A stretch of 34,417 nucleotides of DNA, taken from contig JAQBQD010000051.1 in NCBI GenBank assembly GCA_028287185.1, positions 1 to 34,417 on the forward strand. The letters run 5' to 3'. This document shows positions 23,652 to 29,386 of this stretch, piece after piece; position 1 is the first letter of the stretch; each line of letters opens with the position of its first letter. Position numbers and translations under genes: made by a program. The notes under the pieces are model-generated. The model was not told the origin of the DNA and did not search any database. It saw nothing but the letters and a program-made list of their open reading frames with translations. This stretch comes from Gemmatimonadota bacterium. GTDB lineage: Bacteria > Gemmatimonadota > Gemmatimonadetes > Longimicrobiales > Longimicrobiaceae.

Positions 23652-23948
23652 ATGGTCTCTCCTGAGAACCCGCACGTCCCTGTGGAGGTACTTCGCGAGG
23701 CGGCGAGGCTTCGCGCCCAGGCGACCAGCCAGCGTCAGGCGGGACGCGAGATCGGGATGAGCAAGACGGGGTTCGCGACGTTCCTGGCGGGGACGCAGCC
23801 CTACGGGCCTACGCTGGTGAAGCTGCGTGCGTGGTACGGAGCGAGGAACCAGCCCGGCGGGGATGTGGAACGCCTCCAGCAGCGCGTGTGCGAGCTGGAG
23901 GCGGAGGTGGAGCAGTTGAAGAGGAGACTGGCGGACCGGAAACCCTGA
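23652..23948 (+). CDS. HTH protein with C-terminal coiled coil
   Basis: A 98-aa transposon cargo protein with GGGGGGA before its ATG. Residues 10-60 form a helix-turn-helix-like unit (VEVLREAARLRAQATSQRQA, REIGMSKTGFATFLAGTQ), reminiscent of a compact XRE-type domain. The last 30 residues are a leucine-zipper-like coiled coil (DVERLQQRVCELEAEVEQLK). It is likely a dimeric DNA-binding regulator. It is followed after 16 bases by a second small gene in the same direction. Confidence 0.65.
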   Translation: MVSPENPHVPVEVLREAARLRAQATSQRQAGREIGMSKTGFATFLAGTQPYGPTLVKLRAWYGARNQPGGDVERLQQRVCELEAEVEQLKRRLADRKP

Positions 23949-23964
23949 ACCCCTGGAGGACGGG

Positions 23965-24108
23965 ATGACGGAAGACGAACTCAGCTACGAGGACCGTATC
24001 CGTGTCGTGGAGGAGAGCCGGGGCAGGGGCCTACCCGTTCGTTCTGACTACCTGCCCGAACTGTGGCCTGGCCCGCCGGCGGACGTACTGGGGCTTGCGA
24101 GTAGTTGA
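23965..24108 (+). CDS. 47-residue protein downstream of the HTH gene
   Basis: ATG 23965 has GGAGG at 5 nt spacing and lies 16 bases after the HTH gene, so the two probably form one transcript. The product begins MTEDELSYEDRIRVVEESRG and has an acidic helical N-terminal half and a Pro/Leu-rich end. No family is recognised. Its 3' part overlaps a minus-strand frame (23981-24208). Confidence 0.45.
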   Translation: MTEDELSYEDRIRVVEESRGRGLPVRSDYLPELWPGPPADVLGLASS

Positions 24109-24208
24109 GCACGTCCCCCGGTTCCGCCACGACCCGGACGTTCACGCGTGGCGGAACCGGGACGCTCCGCAAGGTGATGAAGTCACGGTCCACGTCCATC
24201 TCGCTCAT
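23981..24208 (-). CDS. Possible 75-residue protein at the right end of the transposon
   Basis: ATG 24208 has AGGAAGGG about 7 nt upstream, and the start MSEMDVDRDFITLRSVPVPP followed by RVNVRVVAEPGDV is protein-like. The second half is Pro/Gly/Arg-rich and overlaps the convergent small gene at 23965-24108, so only one of the two may be expressed in full. No family recognised. Confidence 0.35.
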   Translation of the reverse strand: MSEMDVDRDFITLRSVPVPPRVNVRVVAEPGDVLNYSQAPVRPPAGQATVRAGSQNERVGPCPGSPPRHGYGPRS

Positions 24209-24246
24209 CGGGCACCCTTCCTGTTCAGTCTCGGTGAGGAATTTCT

Positions 24247-24261
24247 AACTGACCCACTACC
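24247..24261 (-). repeat. Right terminal inverted repeat of the transposon
   Basis: Complement of GGTAGTGGGTCAGTT, matching 20598-20612 in all 15 positions; the flanking target duplication begins at 24262. Confidence 0.92.
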
Positions 24262-24269
24262 TACCCTTG
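24262..24269. repeat. Right target-site duplication
   Basis: TACCCTTG, identical to 20590-20597 and directly abutting the right terminal repeat. Confidence 0.9.
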
Positions 24270-24706
24270 GAATTCGAACCACCTGACGTGTGCGGTTTGT
24301 GCTCTCTGGCAGGCCCCGTAAGTTGCACCAGTAGGCGCATCGACGCGTGATCAGCGAAGAATCGTCGGATGATATCCAGTCGCTCGAATTGGTCGGCATA
24401 ACAAGTACCACCAAGAGGCGGGGCACCATGAACTTCTCCGACCGAAGTTCGTCGTAATTCTTAATCTTTAGTGAATACGTCAGGCTGGGATTCGGCTCAT
24501 CCGCGACGGCGGTGGCCTTCAGCTGGAGTGCGATCTTTGGTGAAAGTAGAGTTGAACTCGGGTCCAGCCTCCCCTTCGCCGTAAATCTCCACATCAACGC
24601 TGTCGCGATCGTTATGAGGTCGATCCACCCCAAATCCTGCCCGCGATGCCACTGCATGGACGTACGCGTAACTGAGTTCCTCTTTGATATCATTTTCGCT
24701 AAGCAT
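24262..24706 (-). pseudogene. DUF4365 nuclease-fold gene, frameshifted and interrupted by the transposon
   Basis: The product starts MLSENDIKEELSYAYVHAVA and continues GFGVDRPHNDRDSVDVEIY, the DUF4365 start with the acidic part of a PD-(D/E)xK-like site. After a frame change near 24579-24580 it continues KIALQLKATAV (the QxK part), SLKIKNYDELRSEKFMVPRL and RRCAYWCNLRGLPES, then RQVVRIPRV at the transposon edge. Removing one base of the doubled C at 24579-24580 gives DVEIYAKGRLDPSS without a gap. Joined to 20512-20597 the protein would be about 173 aa. DUF4365 is a predicted restriction-endonuclease-like fold found in defence and mobile contexts; a nuclease role is inferred. The lower GC resembles its partner gene at 19362-20522. 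Confidence 0.8.
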
Positions 24707-24940
24707 ATGACTGTTGACTCAGGCTCAGTTCGATGACTCCCCAATCGACAGTATCTGCGAATTGTTACCGAAGCAAGTAGCTGGTGATGAACACGTGACA
24801 CGAAGAGAGGCACTACGGGATGCTCCGCGTTAGGCGACCGCAGCTAATACCGGAAGCAATGTGCTGACGCGCTTCGTGGCTGCGCGGGCATGGCTTTGCA
24901 AGAGCGATTATGCGGATCGTAGCCTAGTATCGTAGACGCG

Positions 24941-24977
24941 GACAGGGCTCCCAGCTTGCTTGGCAGGGAGCCCTGTC
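24941..24977 (-). terminator. Terminator after nrdJ
   Basis: A 12-bp perfect stem (24941-24952 with 24966-24977) with a 13-base loop begins about 35 bases downstream of the nrdJ stop. Being symmetric, it could also block transcription entering from the left. Confidence 0.75.
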
Positions 24978-25012
24978 TGTCGATCAATCCGTGAACAACC
25001 CGGCTCGTTACC

Positions 25013-27535
25013 TCACCCGCACTCGCTGAACCCGCACGCGTGGCACTTCATGCAGCCCTCCGCGAACTCGAGCTGGCTCTTGCACTCGGGGCAGGTGCCC
25101 ATGAACGTCTCGCCGGCGTCGTACGTTGGGAAGACGAGTTGCGGCTCGAGCGCGAACACCACGTCGGCGTCCGCCGAGCCGGCCGCGATCGCCAGCTCGG
25201 GGATCAGCTCCTGCTGGATGCCGGCGCGCTCCTGCTCGCGCAGCCCGATGGCCTGGGCGATGGCGTCCGGCACCGAGTGCACCTTGTTGGCGCCGAAGCC
25301 GATGGCGCGGTCGGACGAGATGCCGCGCATCTGCGTGAACACCTCGCTGAGCGGGATGCCGAAGCGCAGCGCCAGCGAGATCAGGCGGCCGATGGCCTCC
25401 ACGTCGGCCATGGCGATGCTGCCGGCCTTGCCCAGCGTGGCGAACACCTCGAACGGCTGGCCGTCCGTGTCCTCGTTGATGGTGACGAACACGTCGCCCA
25501 GCGGGCTCGTCATCTTGCGCGTGGTGCCGCGCAGCACGTCCGGGCGCTTGCGCTTGGCCCGGCGCGTCTGCGCCGCCGCCTGCTCGGCGCGGGCGGCGCG
25601 GTCGCGAAGCTGGCGCACCTCCTCCTCCAGCCGGGCCGTCTGATCCTGCGCCTTCTTCAGCGCGTCCTCCGTCTCCACCGTGGCGGCGGACTTGGCCGTC
25701 TTGCCCGTGGTGAGCGGCGCCGCGTCGCGGCTGCCGTCGCGGTAGACGGTGACGCCCTTGCAGTTCAGCGTGTAGGCCAGCTCGTAGATCTTGCGCACGT
25801 CCTCCACGCTGGCCTCGTGGGGAAAGTTGGTCGTCTTGCTGATGGCGCTGTCGCAGTGCTCCTGGAAGCCCGCCTGCATCCGCACGTGCCACTCGGGCGT
25901 GATGTCGTGCGCCGTCACGAAGGCGCGCTGCACGTGCGCCGGCACCTCGGCAAAGTGGATGTGCCCCTCCTCGGCGATGCGCTTCATCAGGTCGTCCGAG
26001 TGCCATCCCTCGGCCTTCGCGATGCGCAGGAAGTCCTCGTTCACGTCCGGCATCAGCACGCCGGCCTGGTTGCGCATGAACGCCACCGCGAACAGCGGCT
26101 CGATGCCCGACGAGCACCCGGCGAAGATGCTGATGGTGCCCGTGGGCGCCACCGTGGTGACGTTGCAGTTGCGCACCGCGCGCTCGGGGCGGATGCGGTC
26201 GCCGTTGGGCGCGCGCGCCGCGGTGGCGTCGGGGCCCCAGATGCTGGGCTCCCACTCGGGGAAGGCGCCGCGCGTCTCGGCCAGGCGCTCGGACTCCTTC
26301 TTCCCCTCCTCGTCCATGAACTCCATGACGCGGCGGCCGATCTCCACGCCCTCCTCGGTGTTGTACGGCACGCCCAGGCGCACCAGCAGGTCCGCGAAGC
26401 CCATGACCCCCAGGCCGATGCGGCGGATGCGGTGGGCCAGGTCGTGGATCTCGGGCAGCGGGTACTGGTTGGCGTCGATCACGTTGTCCAGGAAGTGCGT
26501 CGACAGGCGCACCACCCGGCGGTACTCCTTCCAGTCCACCTTCTCGTACCAGGGGCTGTCCGCCGGCACGTCCTGGCGCACGAACATCCCCACGTTCACG
26601 CTGCCCAGGTTGCACACGTCGTACGGCAGCAGGGGCTGCTCGCCGCAGGGGTTGGTGGCCTCGTACGCGCCCAGGTGCGGCACGGGGTTGTAGAAGTTGG
26701 CGCGGTCGATGAAGAACACCCCCGGCTCGCCCGTGCGCCACGCGTTCTGGACGATCTTCTCGAACACCGTGCGCGCGTCCAGCTTGCCCGCCGGCTTGCC
26801 GTTGCGCGGGTTGATCAGGTCGTACGCCTCGCCCCGCTCCACCGCGTTCATGAACGCATCGGTGATGGCGACGGAGATGTTGAAGTTGGTGATCTTGGTG
26901 ATGTCCTGCTTGCAGTCGATGAAGTCCAGCACGTCCGGATGGTCCACGCGCAGGATGCCCATGTTGGCGCCGCGGCGCGTGCCGCCCTGCTTCACCACCT
27001 CGGTGGACGCGTCGTAGAGCGACATGAAGCTCACGGGGCCGCTGGCCACGCCCGTGGTGCTGCGCACGTGGTCGCCCTTGGGGCGGATGCGGCTGAACCC
27101 GAAGCCCGTGCCCCCGCCCGACTGGTGCACCAGCGCCATGCTGCGCAGCGTGTCGTAGATGCCCGAGCTGCCGTTGGACAGCTCGTCGCCCACGGGCAGC
27201 ACGAAACAGGCGGAAAGCTGTCCCAGCGGACGCCCCGCGTTCATCAGCGTGGGCGAGTTGGGCTCGAAGCGGCGCTCCGTCATCAGGCCGTAGAACTGCA
27301 GCGCCAGCTCCTCCACCTCGTCCGGCGTCGCCCCGTGCTTGGCGTCCTCGGCGGCGATCACGGTGGCCACGCGCCAGAACATCTCCTCCGGCTCCTCGAT
27401 GGGCCTGCCGCTCTCGTCCTTCTTGAGGTAGCGCTTGGACAGCACGATGCGCGCGTTCTCGGACAGGTCCGCGGGCGGCAGGTCGATGCGGGCGAGCGGG
27501 TTCACCACGGACGGGGCGGTATGGGGAGGGTTCAT
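25013..27535 (-). CDS. nrdJ: Adenosylcobalamin-dependent (class II) ribonucleotide reductase
   Basis: An 840-aa enzyme that reduces ribonucleotides to deoxyribonucleotides with an adenosylcobalamin-generated thiyl radical, so it works with or without oxygen. ATG 27535 is preceded by GAGGAG; upstream codons belong to the leader. Visible family features are FEPNSPTLMNAGRPLGQLSAC (one residue over 20 if joined; C110 of the disulfide pair), GGGTGFGFSRIRP, TRRGANMGILRVDHPD, NPCGEQPLL with C297 as the radical cysteine, RNCNVTTVAPTGTIS and SSGIEPLFA. The C-terminal zinc-ribbon-type cysteines (CPECKSQLEF, GCMKCHACG) shuttle electrons. A coiled-coil insert (about residues 645-690) separates the barrel from the C-terminal region. 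The promoter carries two NrdR-like boxes. Confidence 0.95.
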   Translation of the reverse strand: MNPPHTAPSVVNPLARIDLPPADLSENARIVLSKRYLKKDESGRPIEEPEEMFWRVATVIAAEDAKHGATPDEVEELALQFYGLMTERRFEPNSPTLMNAGRPLGQLSACFVLPVGDELSNGSSGIYDTLRSMALVHQSGGGTGFGFSRIRPKGDHVRSTTGVASGPVSFMSLYDASTEVVKQGGTRRGANMGILRVDHPDVLDFIDCKQDITKITNFNISVAITDAFMNAVERGEAYDLINPRNGKPAGKLDARTVFEKIVQNAWRTGEPGVFFIDRANFYNPVPHLGAYEATNPCGEQPLLPYDVCNLGSVNVGMFVRQDVPADSPWYEKVDWKEYRRVVRLSTHFLDNVIDANQYPLPEIHDLAHRIRRIGLGVMGFADLLVRLGVPYNTEEGVEIGRRVMEFMDEEGKKESERLAETRGAFPEWEPSIWGPDATAARAPNGDRIRPERAVRNCNVTTVAPTGTISIFAGCSSGIEPLFAVAFMRNQAGVLMPDVNEDFLRIAKAEGWHSDDLMKRIAEEGHIHFAEVPAHVQRAFVTAHDITPEWHVRMQAGFQEHCDSAISKTTNFPHEASVEDVRKIYELAYTLNCKGVTVYRDGSRDAAPLTTGKTAKSAATVETEDALKKAQDQTARLEEEVRQLRDRAARAEQAAAQTRRAKRKRPDVLRGTTRKMTSPLGDVFVTINEDTDGQPFEVFATLGKAGSIAMADVEAIGRLISLALRFGIPLSEVFTQMRGISSDRAIGFGANKVHSVPDAIAQAIGLREQERAGIQQELIPELAIAAGSADADVVFALEPQLVFPTYDAGETFMGTCPECKSQLEFAEGCMKCHACGFSECG

Positions 27536-27633
27536 CGGGGGGACTCCTCTGGTGCTGGACGCTGGGCCGGAAAACGGATCCCGAAGCGCGAAGCGGGCTT
27601 CGGGCCTGAAGGACGCGGAAGAAACCCTGCACA

Positions 27634-27681
27634 CTAGATGTAGGGGCCGTTCATAGTAAACACGCTACATCTAGCGGTCAA
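27634..27681 (-). promoter_or_regulatory. nrdJ promoter with paired NrdR-like boxes
   Basis: On the minus strand TTGACC (27681-27676), a 17-bp spacer and TACTAT (27658-27653) form a strong promoter. Two sites with the same 10-bp core, CTACATCTAG at 27665-27674 and CTAGATGTAG at 27634-27643, are 31 bp apart start to start, which is three helical turns. One lies between -35 and -10 and the other just after the -10. Core, spacing and placement match NrdR repressor box pairs. Confidence 0.8.
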
Positions 27682-27786
27682 GCGTCGCGATGCCGTGGCA
27701 ATCCGCGTGCCGTCCATGACCCGCCCGTGACCGCTTGCAGGTGCTCCCGTTGCCCTCCGCGGCTCCGAATCCACGCTCCCGCGCGG

Positions 27787-27809
27787 GTTTCCGCCGCCCC
27801 GGCGGAAAC
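27787..27809. terminator. Hairpin in the nrdJ upstream region
   Basis: A 10-bp perfect stem (27787-27796 with 27800-27809) with a 3-base loop. With the hairpin at 27845-27873 it insulates the nrdJ promoter from the upstream operon. Confidence 0.45.
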
Positions 27810-27844
27810 GTCCGCCGCCGCCCTCCGCGCCCGCCGCAAGCACG

Positions 27845-27873
27845 ACGCGGCCCCGGCTGAGCCGGGGCCGCGT
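27845..27873 (-). terminator. Terminator of the two-gene hydrophilic operon
   Basis: A 13-bp perfect stem (27845-27857 with 27861-27873) with loop TGA, 31 bases after the stop of the 27904-28179 gene. Confidence 0.75.
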
Positions 27874-27903
27874 GAAAGAGGCCAGGAGCCGGTCGGCACC
27901 CCT

Positions 27904-28179
27904 TCAGGCGTCGCCGGGCTCGTGCCCCTTGTCCTCTTCCGGTCGGCGGTCATACATGCTGGCGTGGTCCGTCCGGCGCGGGTGCTCGTCCGTGGAGGCA
28001 TGGTCGCGGCTGGCCCCGTTGGCGGGCGGAGCGGGCTCGGCCTTGGGCTTCGCCTGCTGCTCGGCCGCCGTGCCCGCGGGTTCGCCCTCCACCACGTGCG
28101 GTGGGTGCAGGCGCGAGCCCGCGGCGCTGCCCTGCTCCTCGCGCGGGCCCGGCGTGCCGGCGTGCCCGGGCGCGTTCAC
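27904..28179 (-). CDS. Hydrophilic 91-residue protein of unknown function
   Basis: It starts at a GTG that overlaps the stop of the upstream gene in a GTGA junction, so translation is coupled. The product is Pro/Gly/Ala- and charge-rich and probably disordered (EPAGTAAEQQAKPKAEPAPP), ending in DHASMYDRRPEEDKGHEPGD. No domain is recognised. Its pairing with another disordered protein suggests a stress- or desiccation-type role at most as a guess. Confidence 0.5.
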   Translation of the reverse strand: MNAPGHAGTPGPREEQGSAAGSRLHPPHVVEGEPAGTAAEQQAKPKAEPAPPANGASRDHASTDEHPRRTDHASMYDRRPEEDKGHEPGDA

Positions 28180-28490
28180 ACCCCTACCTCGTCCGGCCCC
28201 GCGTCCGTGTTGCCGCGCGCCTCGCGCTCGCGGGGCTCTCCGCCGCCGTCGGACCCGTTCGATTCACCGCGCTCCTGCGCCTCGGCCACGTACTTCGAGG
28301 GCGACGGGTGCACGCCCGGGGTGGGGATGCCGCGCGCGTCGTGCTGCGACTGCGCCACCGCCTGCCGGTCCAGCTCCACGGTGTCGTCCAGGTCCGAACG
28401 GCCGTGGCCGCTCTGGGGCAGCGTCTTGTAGTCGGTCGATCCCGCCTCGCGCGGGTCGATGTTGTACTGGTCCGGTCGCTTTCCGCCCAT
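28176..28490 (-). CDS. Hydrophilic 104-residue protein of unknown function
   Basis: ATG 28490 follows GGAGGAAGG, a strong ribosome site; an ATG at 28511 lies upstream of it. The product begins MGGKRPDQYNIDPREAGSTD, then has DLDDTVELDRQAVAQSQHDARG and a Ser/Gly/Glu-rich tail. It has no hydrophobic core and is likely disordered. It is coupled by GTGA to the next gene, and a strong terminator closes the operon. Confidence 0.6.
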   Translation of the reverse strand: MGGKRPDQYNIDPREAGSTDYKTLPQSGHGRSDLDDTVELDRQAVAQSQHDARGIPTPGVHPSPSKYVAEAQERGESNGSDGGGEPREREARGNTDAGPDEVGV

Positions 28491-28669
28491 GATGGCCTTC
28501 CTCCGGTTCAAGGTGCCGCGCGGGTCCTCAGGACGCCCGCAGGTGGTTGCGGCCTTTCAGGTTCCGTGCCGTGCGCCGGCGGGCGGGGGGGGGCCGGAGC
28601 TCATCGCCGGCAAAGCAGGAAGCGGGGAATCGAATCGCCGGGTCACGCCCTCGTATCCGCCGGAGGTTG

Positions 28670-28714
28670 GCCCTCACCCCCCGGCCCCCTCTCCCGCAAG
28701 CGGGCGAGGGGGTG
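28670..28714 (+). repeat. Interspersed palindromic repeat, copy 1
   Basis: A 45-bp element starting GCCCTCACCCCCCGGCC and containing the palindrome CCCGCAAGCGGG, identical in inverted orientation to 29338-29382. A strong hairpin is possible. It codes the C-terminal residues of the DUF559 protein. Confidence 0.85.
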
Positions 28715-29105
28715 ACGTGGCGGTGGGCTCCTCGTGCGATCCCAATGCCGTCGCGGTGATCGAGATTCGCCGGAGGACGGCGGGGAGATTGCGGAAGACG
28801 GCTTCGTTGGGGATGCGGATCACGTGGCAGCCGAGGGCGCGCAGCGCGGCGTCCCGAGCGGCGTCACGCTCCAGCTGCTCGGCGTGGATGCCACCATCCA
28901 GCTCTATCACGAGCCGAACCGACGGACAGTAGAAGTCCAGCACGAAGCGGTCGACCGGATGCTGGCGCCGGAACCGGAGCCCATCCACCTGCCGGTCGCG
29001 CAGCGCATCCCACAGCACCCGCTCCGCCGGGGTGGCCTGGTGCCGCAGCCGCCGCGCCGCCTCCCGGATCTCCGCGGACGTCCCCCGCATCCGCTTCTCG
29101 TTCAT
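28674..29105 (-). CDS. DUF559-family nuclease-fold protein
   Basis: A 143-aa protein of the DUF559 group (very-short-patch-repair endonuclease-like, PD-(D/E)xK fold). LRHQATPAERVLWDALRDRQ, GLRFRRQHPVDRFVLDFYCP and SVRLVIELDGGIHAEQ give the expected pattern, with Asp of DFYCP and Glu of VIELDG as likely metal ligands; a closing strand reads GCHVIRIPNEAVF. The family is assumed to cut DNA, but most members are untested. The last residues, PPRPLAGEGAGG, come from the repeat at 28670-28714 and are probably an accidental extension. A second copy of the repeat lies upstream in inverted orientation. Confidence 0.85.
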   Translation of the reverse strand: MNEKRMRGTSAEIREAARRLRHQATPAERVLWDALRDRQVDGLRFRRQHPVDRFVLDFYCPSVRLVIELDGGIHAEQLERDAARDAALRALGCHVIRIPNEAVFRNLPAVLRRISITATALGSHEEPTATSPPRPLAGEGAGG

Positions 29106-29337
29106 CGAACGCTCATGGAATCATCCCATCTCGGCTATCGACGGCGCATTACGCATCGGACACCGGGCGACGGCTCCGGTTCAACTCGTTCCAAGAAGCA
29201 CGGTCGATTGCGGTAGGCGGTATCAGGTGAATCCGATCGCCAACGCCGAACCCTCTATCTCCCGTGAACGCTCTTAATCTCCCCGTGAACCCTCTGACGA
29301 CGCGAGCCCCGCCACCCACGCCAGCCCGTGCGTGAGA

Positions 29338-29382
29338 CACCCCCTCGCCCGCTTGCGGGAGAGGGGGCCGGGGGGTGAGGGC
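29338..29382 (-). repeat. Interspersed palindromic repeat, copy 2 (inverted)
   Basis: Identical over 45 bp to 28670-28714 in inverted orientation. It lies just after the stop of the large peptidase gene and may terminate it. Confidence 0.85.
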
Positions 29383-29386
29383 ATCT

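Larger units (their letters stand above)
20598..24261. mobile_element. IS1-family transposon with cargo genes
   Basis: The two ends are perfect 15-bp inverted repeats, GGTAGTGGGTCAGTT at 20598-20612 and its complement at 24247-24261. Both are flanked without gap by the same 8-bp direct repeat, TACCCTTG. IS1-family elements make 8-9 bp duplications, and the only transposase inside is of that family, with its stop codon beginning one base after the left repeat. At 3,664 bp it is several times longer than a simple IS1-type element and carries at least five additional genes, so it fits the idea of an insertion sequence with passengers. It interrupts a DUF4365 gene. Confidence 0.92.

Noticed and set aside
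24864..24885. 16S rRNA-like word CTAATACCGGA
   Set aside because: Only about a dozen bases match and the surrounding sequence does not fold or read as rRNA.
25040..27637. 865-codon plus-strand frame opposite nrdJ
   Set aside because: Shadow frame: the opposite strand is an unmistakable class II ribonucleotide reductase, and this frame has no domains or ribosome site.
27536..27720. Cobalamin riboswitch before the B12-dependent reductase
   Set aside because: No B12-box-like conserved core was found; the leader is short and control is better explained by the NrdR-like boxes.
28670..29382. CRISPR array or attachment sites from the 45-bp repeats
   Set aside because: There are only two identical copies in inverted orientation, with a gene between them and no spacer series.
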